A stretch of DNA of 64,000 bases from Baylisascaris procyonis (taxonomy: Eukaryota > Nematoda > Chromadorea > Rhabditida > Ascarididae): NCBI GenBank assembly GCA_037389465.1, contig JAZARR010000153.1, positions 8,140,501 through 8,204,500 on the forward strand, written 5' to 3'. This document shows positions 24,098 to 38,727 of this stretch, piece after piece. The notes below the pieces were generated by a model that was not told the origin of the DNA, did not search any database, and was given only the letters and a program-made list of their open reading frames with translations. Position numbers and translations under genes: made by a program. Numbering within the stretch: the stretch's first letter is position 1; the number at the start of each line of letters is the position of its first letter.

Positions 24098-26685
24098 ATT
24101 TGCATCCTCGAGATTGATGACTATGATGAGCGTGATAATCGGTTTGTGGATCTATGGGAGGGATACAACAAAGAACAACGGTAAGCAGCTGTTTAGCGAG
24201 CAATTCCTCACTGCGGGGATTCTATGTCTCGATTACTATCTAGTTCGTTAGTAGCAACTATGGTTCTACTCATCTAGAGAGCTCTCTCCGTAATAGGCAT
24301 CAGGAAATGTTTCATGCTGTGCGGAAGATTCAAACAAATTTACGGAAAAGATACATACTAAGCTTGAAGGTTATTGACATTAAACAACTATTTGACTGTG
24401 TAGTTACATAGCCTATTCATCATACAATTTCATCTTTCGCCATATAAATCTATAACTAATCCAGATCTTTCAGATGCCAGATTCCTATTGCAGCTGGCCT
24501 CAGTACAGCAAACAAACTTAGGCTGCAATACTGGAAGGAAGAGTATGCTAGAAGGTAAGAGGGATGCTCCAACTTGCTCTTTTATAAACGTTCAAAAAAT
24601 ACTATTGTTCTGTACATATATAAGACTATATTTATTTCTTATTACACTCATGCATGTTTGAGAATCCGATCAATGCTATCTGTTTTGTAATTTACGAGAA
24701 ATATGGAGTACAGAGACGAAAATATAGTAAAAAAATACCAACTTGAAACCATTTTTAAATTGACTTTGTTAAACGCATAATTTTTTAGTAAGTGCCTGAG
24801 TGCAATCCATTCTCTTATATCTTCCACATGAAGTTTCATTTAAATGAGCTAATATTATGGTGTAAATGTATTTTTTTTTATCTTGTAGCAAATATCGGCG
24901 TGCACTATCTCGATTAGATAATATTTTATCGTTGAGCCCTAAGGCGTATAAATGCGGTAGTTGAATTCATCTAATGCCTTCAATGTTTGGTTATTGCTCG
25001 TTTAGAGAGAAATTGCCCACTACCATATCCAAAGAGGGTAAATGGCCTATTGAACAAAAGACAGAAACGATTAGAGCGGCGGGCTGTCGCTGAGACGTAC
25101 ACAAATCATGTCCGCACTCTCAATGCCAACTTCAATTCGTTTTCCCATAATGTTGAATGCATCGTATAACGGCAAACCAATTACATGTCTTTTTTCGGTG
25201 TACCTCATTCAACCAACTTTTACCTTTATGAGCAAATATTTCATTCTATCTTTTATCATTCTATTTTCTTACAATTATCAAAGTCGACTCACTACATAAA
25301 TAGACATTCATAATATTGGAAGAGCAATCATATAGCCATTAGTTATATCTATTCATATAACATTCGACCAATTTGCATCATATTCCTTCCTCTCATGGGT
25401 ACGTTTGCTCGGTATGCAATTATATAGCTATTTCTGTTGTTTTAATACGATCTAGGCTGCTAAATCTTACATTATAATTTTATAAAGTATCCATAAAGCA
25501 TTACAGTAATCATATGGTATTCATACGGTATTAAAGTATTCATATGATATTCATAAAACAATGCTAAAAAACATTGCAGCATTCTAACACTCGCTATTGT
25601 AGGTTGTAGGTCTGCTGGCGAAAAACAATTCAACTGGTTGACAAATGACTCATAAAAGTTTTAGAACAAGCTTAGCTTGCCTAGATAATCAACGTGACGA
25701 TATACGTATGATATCTCCACTAAAGGAATCACTATAAACTATACTGTGGTATTTTTGATAGACTCATCGCTTATTTTTAATTTAAAATAAAGATTTGGAG
25801 ACCTGACGTGATTCTTTAGCTCTCCAGTATTCGACATGCAAATATGTGATGCTCTTCTATGGTTAGCTAGCGTTGAAGTGGGTTAATCGCCTCATGGAGT
25901 GCTTTACACTTTGTATAGTATTCTAGCTGCTAATTGTTAAGGCTATTGGCTATAAGGGATATCAGAGGACAATTATTATATATGCAAAAAAGAACCCTAC
26001 GAGAAACGAATGTTTTAGAAGACAAACATTCCCGCCTTGGACATTGAAAGATAAATTGAGCAGCAGCGAACAGTGCACTTTACTTTACTTTGCTGCTTCA
26101 TAAAGGTATAGATACAGCACAAACGGTCACTGGTACTAGCGTGCTTCACTTCCTTCATGGAACGGCATGGGGTAGTTTTAGTGCTGTGCTATGTGCACAA
26201 CATGCGAATTAGCTGTGTTTCCATATATTTTCAAAGCTATTTTATTTCCGCTTTTCATTTAAATGCTTATAGCAAATGTGCATAGTTGACACGCATGCAC
26301 AGATGGATAAGAGATCACTTTAGGCGTGTTTCATTGAGGGGTCTAACAAATATGGGTTGCAACCCCCTATGTATGCCATTGATAGAGCATAGAGAGCACA
26401 TTAACGCCACATTAAGAGGCACATCGCCGCCAAGCGAATGCCGAACATCATCAACCCATTAAGAGTGAGAGAGCAATGCACAAAACATTGAATTGTTCTT
26501 GGCCGTAGAGGTTTATCGTGTCGAGACACCACCGCGATTCGTGCTACTGTAATTGATTCGTTGAGATGCACATATTTTGTTGGTCATGATTGCCCACATC
26601 TGAACATTCGTCTCATCTTCTTGCTAGAGCTTGATGATTAGAGTAGACCCAAGACTACACCTGACCTAAAGTTCTAACTAGGATA

Positions 26686-26772
<87 letters not shown>

Positions 26773-28144
26773 GGCACATTCATGTCAAATAAAAAAAGAA
26801 ATGACATAGGTAAGTTGGGAAACAATGTAGGCTACAGTAGGCAGTTTGTTTTATTGCTATTCAGCGTAGGTGGCTATTTAATATTTAACATAGATATGAT
26901 TGCTCAGATAGTGAATAACGTTCTAAATGAATGATTAAAAAAAGCGCTCAAATAAGTGAGCGCTTCGAATTGTTGATTTTTCAAGCGGAAAGCAAAACAC
27001 CATAGGGAATGTTTTTAGAAAGTCTATAGGAGAGTATCATGAAACCAGTTCGGTTCCACAATTTGACTCGCACTTCGACGTGAAATCACTTCACGATTTC
27101 AAGAGAGCTTTTTTTGCTTTCGAATCAATGCCAATGAGACTCCTTATATTCTTCTTCGGTGAAATTCTCGAAGATGAGCCTATCAACAACCCCGATTTTC
27201 AATGAATTTTCCCTCCGCCTTCCCGGTACTCCCCCTCCTCTCCCTTCTCTAAAAGTGGAACAAATAGCAACTTGAATATTCCGAATTCAATCGTCCATCA
27301 GTAGAGAAAGTAGATCAGTTACCTCAATTGTATTACATTGTCTGGAAATTCATGAACGATGATTTATGTCCAAAGCGAGAGGTAATAGTGGTGTAATATT
27401 TACGTGGGACAATTGCAGCACCTTTTAGTTATGAAATTACTATATATATATACTCTTAGCTAAAATCAGGAAGAACATTTTACTCACTAGTAACTGAATA
27501 AATCTTTTAATATAATATATTAACTAATAAAAATTAATCATCATTTAATAATAAGATCCTCTAACATAACAATATTCATCAATTTCTACGTAATGCGGTT
27601 ATCGTTGATGAACGATAAATTCATCATAGATAGATGTATCATAAATTGCCATGAATTTTTATTTATTGCTCATTAAACGTGTGGAATAATTCCTTCTTTT
27701 TCAATATCCGCGTTGATTTTTTTTTGCATTTAGTGAAAAAATAAAATCTGATTGAATTTTTCATTCCCACGAATTCAGCGTACAATTCACCTCATTCATT
27801 TAATTATACGCGGAATCACATCTTAGGTGCAAGTATTTCGCTTTAAAGTTCTTTTATGAAAAATGTTTTCGATATGTTTATTTATTTATTTATTTATTTA
27901 TTTATTTCAATGAACAGAGCATTCATTACGAATACATGCTTCTTCATATGTACGTTGTTGTTCCTTTTTTTTGGCGATACAGCTTAGCACTTCCAGCACA
28001 GCAGTTATCGACCTGGATAATCTTGCTCCAGCTCAATCCGAAGAACGCAGAGACGTTTTTTCTGTGATCAAAACGCTCGAAATGAATAAGATAAATTCAA
28101 AGTCAAACCCTATGATGATGTTCAATGAGAACATAAACGATTAA
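24098..28144 (+). CDS. Unrecognised multi-exon gene, 5' end missing, 3' end complete
   Basis: Exons: 24098-24180, 24474-24554, 24889-24956, 25006-25163, 27268-27381, 27983-28144 (stop TAA at 28142-28144). Every junction is GT-AG and every phase agrees; the third intron is only 49 bases. The six exons encode about 221 residues. The first part is acidic (IDDYDERDNRFVDLWEGYNK). A basic middle follows (YWKEEYARSKYRRALSRL, then NKRQKRLERRAVAE). The fifth exon is mixed and aromatic (QLPQLYYIVWKFMNDDLC). The C-terminus is polar (SEERRDVFSVIKTLEMNKI). No signal peptide or membrane helix is seen. I do not recognise the family. Exon 4 could instead terminate at TAA 25167-25169, splitting this into two genes. 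Further exons may lie in the 2.1 kb intron, for example 25331-25397. The first exon must lie upstream of 24098, because the frame is closed there. Confidence 0.6.
26693..26770. repeat. (AT)n microsatellite, 39 units
   Basis: Uninterrupted AT dinucleotides within the long intron (25164-27267) of the unrecognised + strand gene. Confidence 0.97.
27877..27908. repeat. (TTTA)n tetranucleotide repeat
   Basis: Eight TTTA units in the last intron of the unrecognised + strand gene, 75 bases before its final exon. Confidence 0.9.
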
Positions 28145-28175
28145 ATATATCATATATGCATATTATTTTCTTATA

Positions 28176-28181
28176 AATAAA
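28176..28181 (+). terminator. Poly(A) signal AATAAA of the 24-28 kb gene
   Basis: The canonical hexamer lies 32 bases after the stop codon, which supports 27983-28144 as a true last exon. Confidence 0.65.
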
Positions 28182-29499
28182 TATTTAAATGAGCCGATAA
28201 GATCACTTTTATTCATATTATGGATTAATTGACCTAGTCGCTTTGTTGAGGGGAGGTGGATAGAGGAAAACGAATCGACATTGCACTAACGTTTCGATGT
28301 GTTGGCGTATAAGTAGAGTCACTTCACGAATGTGTTGTATGTAAGCAACGAAACATAAGCTAACAATTGCAGCTATTTGATTTTCTTCCCCTCATTCGAC
28401 AACGTACCGCACTCGGAGATGGTGTTGACCTCCAAGTAGAGAGGAGTGAAGAGTCGTGTAAGTAGTGAGTGCTGCTCTTTAGCAGCTATACGTATGCTTC
28501 GACGACCATCGCAGGTGAAGTGTCATCATTCGTATGATTCACGTCGAAACTGCTACTCTTCTATGGGGTGTATGTTCACTTGTTTAATGGTGAGAGTAAA
28601 AGTGGTCAACAATATCTATGGTATAAGAAGATGTTCATAGTGGTATCATTAGTCAATATGAAATATAAATAGCAATACGCAAATATCAACAAAGCTTTCG
28701 AGACACCATAGTTTGCGGAACATAACATGGAACTATACAGTGTATCACCGAAAGGACTGTCCCTGAATGAATAGAATGATGCCCCAAGGGTAGGAAGGAA
28801 TCTACTATTGCAACAAAGTGATTTTATATTGCTTAATAGGAGACTGAAAAATTCCTATAGAACCTGTAAAGTACCATTCCTATCGAACCTGTAAACTAGC
28901 ATTCCTATGGTACTTGTAAAGCAGAAGACTGAAAAGTTTTCGAGAAGATTCGTATGGAGGAAAATTATAAACTGTTGCAAGTAAAATTAAAATTAAGACA
29001 ACTAGCTAGTGCTAAAGGATTTATGGTTAAAATGGAAAGCGCTGCAGCAATCTACTATAAATTAATATAAATGCCTTGTTGAAAAGCGGCTTCAGGTGTC
29101 ATACAATACCTTCCGGTTTAATGTTGCATTGCATAGAATTCGAGTTCGGCTGAAAACATACTAAGCTAATTTGCATCTTAATTGCCAATTCTGGGTTGCC
29201 CATGAAAACCCCGTACTTAAGCTCCGCATCCTCTAGTATAATTCATTGCTCTAAATAATGCGTTTGACCATTATATAAAGAAAGTAATATTGTAAGATTA
29301 ACGCAAAATTAGTAAATCATGTCATAATGAATTGCTATCGCACTTCTCATAAATAAGATTTAAAAATCCGCTTATTCATCCCTCATAATCGATACATGCT
29401 GAAGCTATAAGCTCAATACTAAAGGCCATCAAACTTAAATCATTTTCTATAAATGCAAAGGATTTATTCAATATCTTATATAGCAGTGAAATAGGATGG

Positions 29500-29555
<56 letters not shown>

Positions 29556-32500
29556 ATTGCGAATTCGGTACTAATTTTATAAATTTATTATCATAGCTTC
29601 TTGAAGTATAGATGTATGTTCTAATAGTAGCGCCGGTGCGTATATACAACAGCCGAAAAGAGTGCGAACGTATGCTTTAATGAGTCGGCAGAGGTGCTAC
29701 CAGAATGAGGCTACCCGCTCTAAGCGGATCATGAAACTAACTGGATTATTTGTTTGGTCAAGGTTGGAGACTCGTCTTCTAAATTTGCACTATCACCGAT
29801 GCACATATTCTATTGCTGATTGGATTAATAGTGATCATTGCCATCGTTACACTGAATTCATTTGCTCGGCTGTCAATATTTCAGTGCCATATCATTCGGT
29901 TGTCTATAGTGTGACAGTATTATTGCATCCAACAAAAGCATACTTTAGGGAATTTTCTCTAAGTAGCCATTCCTTGCTAATACGAGCTGTCATTTACGCA
30001 TTTATGCAAATGGTTGTGTTGCCATAGTGGAAGGTCTCCACTATACTGCCTATATAAATACAACGGTGCAATAAGGCTCTAAAACTCATTTAGAACATCG
30101 AAGAGTCTTTGAACGTTTGAGGAAATTCAGCTTGAATCCCAAAATGTAACAAAAATTCTTTTGAATAAAATGCCACCTACAGCTACCTTTCCCCTAACTA
30201 TTTAACTAAAGTGTTGATATGACTGCCATATGATCAAATCAATTCATATTACTTATGATTGCTCTACAAACTTTCACTCAAAAAACCTTCGAAAAAAGCG
30301 GAAGTAAAAACTAGAAAGATAAGCGCATTCTAACTCCGTTGACACAAGCCTGTTTTTCATACCTTCTACGAATTTGTTAAAGTAACCTATATTACTTTGC
30401 TGAACTCTTCAAATGCCCACTGCCCAGAAACAGCACCTGCATAATGGCTACAGACTCGTCAGACTGTTTTTTGGATTCCATAAAAAATGGCAGTGAAGCT
30501 TCAGTCTTAACTCTCACAGGATGGTCTAATAAGAACATCTATAGCCGCATTTATGATAAACCATTCGACGTGATTAGAAAGAAATTACCTCACTGTTAGA
30601 GCAACGCTTTGATCAAGGAACACTATGTATTCATATTAATTCCACTGGCTAACATTCAGAATGCATATGCGAAATTTGCATATGCTACGAAATTTGCATA
30701 TGTTTGCGAAAATTTGCATAAGATTAAGACATGTATTCATAGCAAATCCTTTAAGATATTTCATTCTCGCATCTTGCTGATTATCACGATGAGGTGCTCA
30801 TTTCGAAGGGTAGAAAGGCAAGTGCTACCACTGCCTTAAGAACGTTTAAGTCCAAGAACGTATGCTAAACAAATTTTGAGTGCAGCTATCTTAGTGACGA
30901 ATCTTGTTGATTTAGATAAATGCCATATATGGTTCACTAAAATTCCCCTTCAAACGTAAATGATAGCGTGAAAAAGATCATCTCTATAGATATAGATTTG
31001 TCGTTGGTGTTTATTTGCCTTGAAAACAAAAAAGCTATTTGGCTCGGTTTAAGTGATTGTCCTCTAAAGGATTACTTCATGGAATTCATCGAAGAAATAT
31101 GGCGCCGAGCACCCGTTGATATCTTGAGGGTTATTTTTGGTCGTCGATTCTAGTAGTGAACAAATCGTTGCTCTTGCAATGAATGCCTATAATTATTGCC
31201 CCCGACCTTTGTACTCGGTCGGTGTCTGTGCATACCCTTCCCTCCCTTAGCATAAGTGCATCTGCTTTAGTGTTGGTGCAGTGTCTCTCTCTCAAATGAG
31301 CGTTTCAACAAATCATTAACACTCTGTATAATTTGTAGCGGTGCGACAAGGCGTCGCGATATATGGCCATATGTTGGTGTGCCGCCCGCTGTGAAAATCG
31401 GCTACCGGTTGCCGTACATGCATAAATATACATGTCGTCGAGGTTCGGCCGGCGCCTCGATACGCGCTTCAAATATAATAGCTTTTTTACACCGTATAGC
31501 ATATGCTCTTTGCGCATTTACCATATCATTAGTCGTCCCCTTTTATGTGACCTAATCTCAACGAGTACAAGTGCTAGTGAAAAGCATTTAATTTATAAGT
31601 GCTATACCTTTTTTCTTTTATAATTTTTAGTAGATATATTAACATGTTATTTTTTTCACTAATTTCTTCTTAGTGGCAAAATTATTTCGAATATGAACTC
31701 CAATTTGAAAAATATCAAGAAGGATAAAATATTCAATTATATATCCTATAAATTCCAGCTTACAAGCTTTAAGAACAACTATGTTTAAACAGTTGGTGAA
31801 AGCTCGTTGGAATGATTCATTGGAGAACAGAATAATGTGCAAATTATCAAATGTAATAATCATCAGCTACTGTTAAGCAATCATTTCTATTCTTCGTTCT
31901 AATAAACTTTATGCAAAAAAAAGAGAAGAAATTGTATGAGTTTCTCTCATTTCTTGCTTAAAAATTTCTTCAGTAATTATTCAAATATTAGAAAATATTA
32001 ATTCGCAATTTCTATCCCGTTCATAGTCTGAAATAAACCGCCTGGATCAATCCTTCGCACATGAAGGAATATTCAAAAGAGTGATTCTAACAACCATCCA
32101 TTCTTATGAGTAATTGAGTAGCAATTAATGATATAAACTTTTTTCGTTTCCTCATTCATGAGCATAAATACTGAAAAATTCATAAAGTTACATCAACGGT
32201 AGTTGTTTTGCCAACAGAAACGACTGAAGCTTATATCCTCACCGAAGCTTTCGTTATAAGGATCGAAACAAATGCCAAAAACGCTGAAAAAGTGTATATC
32301 ATAAAAAAGTCATTTGAAAAAAAAGATGCGATGTAAATTTACGTTGATCCGATAGGTGAAGATTCGTTCATCTATATTAAACATTCTAAGGCATTCGATA
32401 CCGGTTAAAAACTAAACACTACGATCGAGGCATCAATCATCACAATAAAAACAGGTCCCATTTATAATGAAGCGAAACATTTATTAAACCATTAATTTCA

Positions 32501-35500
32501 CATCACATTTGAACATACAATTTGATCAGACACTTCACAAATATCGCACCTAACAATTTTTCTCTCAATTCAAATTATATTTAGCTTATAAATATATACG
32601 CTAATGTTTTTGCTTTGTTATAACAATTTTATAACATTCAATTAAGTGAAATATCAAATTTAGTCGTCTTTAAATATATTTGGCAAATATGATAATTGAC
32701 TCAAAGAGGCGCAAAAAAATGTATCTTTAAAGGTACTAAGAGCACCGTAACAAATATTTGTGCTTTTAGAACAACACCAATAGAAATTACCCAAAAACAT
32801 TAAGGTATCTTTAAACATGTATATGGAAATTAAACTTTTCATGCAATAGGAAGAGTGAAAAATTTCTTTGCATAATAGAAAATCCAATCCAATAGTCCTA
32901 ACATTTCTAAAATCATTTAATAACCTTGCTCCTTATACTAAATGATAGTAATTATAGCTGCGATGACATATGTTGTTATGCTAATCGTTTTATAAATTAC
33001 AAGCAAATATCGAATAGATTGAGTACATAATAAAATGAGATCACTGACATAAAGAGTAATTACTTGCAAGATACACTAAATACTTTAAGCATGTTTTAAA
33101 TATAAATATTTCTATACTTATCTATTTATATACAAACAAATACACTTATTCTATACTCTACTATATATGCAAGATACACTAAATACTTATATACTTCAAA
33201 CTATTTTGCAAAAAAAGCGTGATGAAAAAAGTTTATAATAAAGTTGTATTAGTTTATAAAAAAGTTAATAATAAAATTGTAAGCAAGCACCCTACTAGAT
33301 ACATGAAATAACATCATGAGCTACAAAATATACTTACTGTAAATATGACTATATTATTAAGGTAAACGCAACAATGTTGCTTGAGCATCTTTAAAACAAT
33401 TATTGCGTAATGTGAAGTGTTAGGCGAACGATCGCTATGATTGGTTCTCGCTATATCGCATCGATGTTTTGTTTGCATTGTCGAGTTGTCGACGCCATGA
33501 ATCGGCATCGCAATCAAGGATGAGCTCAACTCAAGAACTAATTGCAGCAATATTACTACTGCTGCTGCTGACCTCGAACAACGGATGCACGTTTCGCGTA
33601 ATCGCTGGATCAACAAGCGTTCGAACAAGGTGGTCTGCTAAATGTGTTGTGATAGCGGGGATGGAGTGGAGGAGAGAACGGATGGGGATGAATAAATGTT
33701 GTAAATGCTTATTTCCGAAGAATTGGCAAAACATTTCAATTGATTGCATGCAGCTTTTTGCATTTTTTTTGAAAAATTGATGAAAATAAAAAATTTTCAG
33801 AAACACTATCTTTATATGAAGCAAGAACTGCAATAGCTTAATCTTAGAAACAACAACATTGCTTTTAAATATTAGAACTGTTTCAAAAGCGCATCGAGCA
33901 AGAGGAGAGATAGTAATCGCCAAAAACACTTCATCCAGAAAAATCCACCGATCCATTTAGGTTTCTTAAAAACAGGCAGTCAGAAAGTTTAATCCTCAAA
34001 TATATATCTAGAAGCTTGCTGAACACCGTGAAATTTGAAACGCTGGCAATATACTATTTACAAAGAGAAAATTTTATACATTTTGCTATTCGGATCAATT
34101 GCAAATCCTGGATTTGTAGCTTTATTTCATCGAGGGCTCAGAGTAAGGTCGGAACCTCTGCTCACCGATTGACTCAAAAGCTTTTGGTTCAACATCTCTC
34201 ACTCCGTCCGCTAAATTTTGGACATTCCTACGAAAGAAATTTTTGCAAGGAAATTGAAAATATAGGCATATTTCAATCCAATTCATGACGATACTACGCC
34301 GAAAAGTAATTTGAAAATATTCTACTTCTACGCCGACGCACTCTTAAAGGAGGACTAGTTCGTAAGCGCGCCTATCGCACAATTATGACTTTTTTTTTGC
34401 AAAATTGTTGCTGCTAAATGTGAAATTACTGCGTATAATTTTTTATGAGTATAAATATAAATGTAAATATAAATAAATAAATAAACAAATAATGTTGGAA
34501 TTACTTAGAGTTGGAACTGTATTCATATATTGGAACATATGTCTTTGCATTCAAGGCCATGAAATCGAAAAAACTTTCAATTTCGAGACTGCAAGCTTCT
34601 AGAATCGACCACCTCATTGCAATTGCGGATCAAAGCATATCGATGGCTCCTCTCTACTATATGCCTACTCGGTCATTCGTCCACCACTCTATGAGACTAT
34701 GAAAAAAAGGATCTAAAACCTTTTCCGAGGCGGCAAATAATTTTTTGCTAACGCATACCTATCCTTAGGATCAATGTTCCATTAACTTATTTATTTGAGT
34801 GCTACTGTTTAAAAAGAGGAAGTGATATAGAGTCATAAGCAAGGTTGCGTTGCTCATTGCACACCTTGAAAGATGATGCATCAACTAGGTGCTCTTGCGC
34901 GAAAATTGGCTGATGTTTACGACGTTTAAGAATGATTTCTCGTTACGGTACAATATGATTGTGATGCGCCACTCCCTGTTTAGAGGTTTTAATGGGCCGA
35001 TATGAACAACGGTCGTTAGGGAGCGAGCGCATCGACGGTCGCTTCGCGTAGCATTGATTCTGAAGCCGACCGCGAGAAAGTAAGTGACTCCTGACCCTGA
35101 ACGCGCATTTATGCATTAGTGAGAGAGGCGTGTAATACCTGGGAATTGTGCAGCGCCTATTCAACAACCTTCTCTATGCCTCTCTCTCACCTGATTGCTT
35201 TCTTTTGAGAAGCGCGCTCATGTCTTTGACGCCTCATTGAACATTTCGAAAGAAAAAAGAATTGAATGACTTATTGCCGTGAATATTGTTGCATCTATAT
35301 AAACGGTACACACTGAAGCGTTTCCTCATATGATGGCTAAAATACATATCATAACACTATATCGTTTCATACTTAGCGTTGTTATAAGGCTTTGAAACGT
35401 GGATGTGAGAAAATGCTAACTGCTATCAGGGAAAAAAATGTAGATGTATCCTTATGTTTTTCGTATTTACCACGATATTAGTAAGGACAATAGCCTAGCC

Positions 35501-38156
35501 ATAACTATATAGTCGAAGATATTATCCTACGCTCAATCTTTATAGAGAACATTCGCCTAAGCGAGAGCATTTCAATGCGATGAATCTACAATCGCTATTA
35601 ACCAAAGAAGAAAAACAATGAAGTAAATTCGAATAGTTATTACATATTAACCGGTGATTACATAAGTATTTACTTATAGTTACATAGTTACATAAGTAAA
35701 TATTACTTATAGATTCAAATTTGCATAAAAATAAGCACGCCTTTAGAAATAACGAAATCTCTCGGAACAATTTTAATGCCTTAAAAGAATTAAGCACCCA
35801 CATATCAGCAGCGCAATAGCGTGCAATGAGCGTCGATGCAATGCACAATCTCTCAAACAGTTTACCGAACATATCAATATCACACATCAAGTTGGATCAA
35901 AACGCATCTACTCATCTACATAATTTGATCACTGCCTTATATAGATCCAATTTATCGATTGGGCGCTTCTCATAATTTTCATTTTACTCAATCATACGAC
36001 CGGGAAAATGTCATTGTAAAAAAAGTAGAGCAATTTACGCAATTTGAATGTTCAAAAAGAGTGGAAAACAAAAGGTATATACCTTTTCTCAATTGCCTAT
36101 GAAAATATACTCTTGCATAAATCATATGCAAATTTTATGCTTAAATATGCAAATAAATGCATTTATATCATAGCCGAACCGGTCATCACTATAAGCTTCC
36201 AGCGAGAAAAGTTCGCTTTCCCGCCTTTTTTTGTGATCCAACTAGTTAGAAACGTAGTTGCTTTTAAGCCTATAATTTTTTTCCATTATTTATAGATCAG
36301 CGTGGAATTATTATAGAGAAAGATCAAAATCAGTTCATAAGACATTTTGCTAACACAGGATAGGTTTCATTAGCTTAGTTGAACTCTTCAAATATGAAGT
36401 TTTAAAGAACGTTCCCTTGGTAGTCTCACGGTTGAAATTACATCAATAGCGACCAATTGCCACAAAAGCTCGTAATATTTGAAAGCACTATAGAGTACTA
36501 AGCAGTTTAGAAGCGATTTAGTGGTGCGATCGCGCGCAATGAATTGTTTACAAGACAACGTAAGCATAGCGCTGAGGTAATGTGCATCGGCATCGTTGTG
36601 GTTGATGATGATGGTCACCTAAGTGTTGCTGTATATCGACAACCGTATCCGCTTAAGCACTAAACCATACATACTACAAGCAATTGTTGGCTAATGCGGC
36701 TTACATTCAATAGGATAGCCTCATCTATGTTCATAGGTGGTCTTGTGATAGATACTTCATGAAAATTTAACACACACACACTCGAAGATTAAAGCGAGCG
36801 TAAAAACTTGCCGTGATGGGCTACAGGCCAATTAACAATCCTATCCGTGACGAATCAAAAAAGGAAGAAAATGTACTGTCACATCACTACCATTAAAGTC
36901 AAAAAAGGTAATATCTAACTTGTATACTACCTACCAGTCTATCGGCGCAAGGGTATGGATACTATCGGTCGCACAAGGATGGATTAGAAAGCTAAATAAT
37001 GATGAAACAGGTGGATAGCGTCGTTTAGCAGGATTTTGTAATATCTGCCGGCTCATCATGTAAAGAAACGCATAAATGTTTAATTTTACGTTTGTTGAAT
37101 GATTACAAAATACATTATAATTAGAATGCTTTAAGGGCAAACGATAGGGATTTTATGAAAAATGACACTACTTAATGGATCTCTTTAATCCTCTCATAAC
37201 AGATAGATTTATATTTTCTATCTAATTGAGTCATTTAAACTTTCTCGGAACTTCTATGGAACGAGCGTATGGATGATGGTGATATATCAACCACTTGCCA
37301 TCAAAAAGTCATGAACCACCCAAGAGCCTATCATTGCCATTGCAAGAGCTATTCTGAAACGACGCATCAAATTGTGCGTTTGAATTCAAAACTTGTATGG
37401 CTTCAACGTACCTATTACGCTTTTCAAGTGCGATACTCAGAGGGCCACTGAGAGCGCTGCAAAAAAAAAAAATTTTTTTTTTTTGAAAGCTCATTGACCC
37501 TTGAAACGTCATTCAAAGTGATTGGTAACTCAAGCACTATTGCCAACTGCGGTGAACAGCATGAAAAATATGCGTAGTAGACAGCTAGCTGGTGCTGCCT
37601 ATTTCGTTCTATTTTCACGTTATCATCGACATTCTCATAGTCACACAAATACTAGGATATCGTTTTCCTGATGAATTCAACGTGAAAGTGAAAAAGAAAA
37701 AAAATTAAAATTTTATTGAATAAAAGAAAATATGATTGCATACAAATAGGTGTTGTTGGCACATATTTTTACCGGGTGCAAATTACACAAGTTTCAGCAA
37801 TCATCACGTCGTTGAAAGACGATATTAGCAAACACACTTCATTCAAACATACACGTTAGCAATATAGACAAGCATAAAATAGTTTGTTGAATGAAGAGCC
37901 TCCAGACTAATAGCACAATGAACTAACAGGAAACAGCGTTATCCAGAAGTAAACTAACATATAGAAGTGCTATCAAGAGGTATGTGAGGGGGGTGTAGGG
38001 ATTGCATGAAATTCGATGAGATGAACGTCAATGAGGAGAGATAGACGTTAAAGTGGCAATGAAATGAGCCAATGAGCGTTTTGCTAGGCCACGCCTATTT
38101 AGTGCGGTTATACTTAGCGAGCGATATTCGTGCGATCATTGTGTATTACGGTGCCA
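28182..38156. other. Gene-poor region upstream of the Six gene
   Basis: About 10 kb with no established gene. A coding-like patch on + (28373-28640) has a TTGCAG acceptor and an open frame (LFDFLPLIRQRTALGDG), but the next phase-compatible exon would need a 25-base intron. GC-richer patches occur near 31200-31470, 33430-33660 (a frame starting MSSTQELIAAILLLLLLTS resembles a signal peptide), 34940-35220 and 36400-36620. None has a second exon I can join. These may be regulatory elements for the Six gene, or unresolved exons. Confidence 0.4.
29503..29551. repeat. (TA)n microsatellite
   Basis: About 24 uninterrupted TA units in the gene-poor region. Confidence 0.95.
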
Positions 38157-38683
38157 ATGATGATCGGTGCCGAGCATTTACACAAGTTATGGATGCATCT
38201 TGCTCTTAATTCCCTTCAGGTATATTGCTTTGCTTGTTTTGTTTCTTTTTTTTATTGAAAATATTCATAAAATTTCTGAAAAAAAAATTTGATTAAAGAT
38301 TATGAACTATTTTTTTAGGCATTCAATATCTATAATTTTTATAAATAAGTGATAAATGCATATTAACTTTTTTGCTTCTTTCCACTTTTCTTTATTTCGA
38401 GCAATGTTCACTTTTCCCTCGATTTGCGCTCACATCTACATAAATGAACTATTTTAACATAACTATTCCTTTATGATTGTTAAATTTTTCATGTAACGCT
38501 ATGTTCTCTAAATTTCTTTCTGGAAAAAAAATTTTTTTTCACTTCGCATCGAAAAATTTCATCCGTTTATAAATGAAGATTAGTACAACTAACAAAAGTC
38601 TAACGCTAGATAGTTGAAGTATTTAGTGAGTATTAAGCTATAATTCCATTCAACGATTCTGCCTTTTAATTCGATGACCTCAA

Positions 38684-38727
<44 letters not shown>

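Noticed and set aside
29662..30027. 121-codon + ORF
   Set aside because: No motif, no poly(A) or splice context, unbalanced residue use; likely chance.
33314..33956. Overlapping ORFs of about 100-141 codons on both strands
   Set aside because: Three frames are open because a local CG-richer patch lacks stops. A signal-peptide-like + frame exists, but nothing joins to it.
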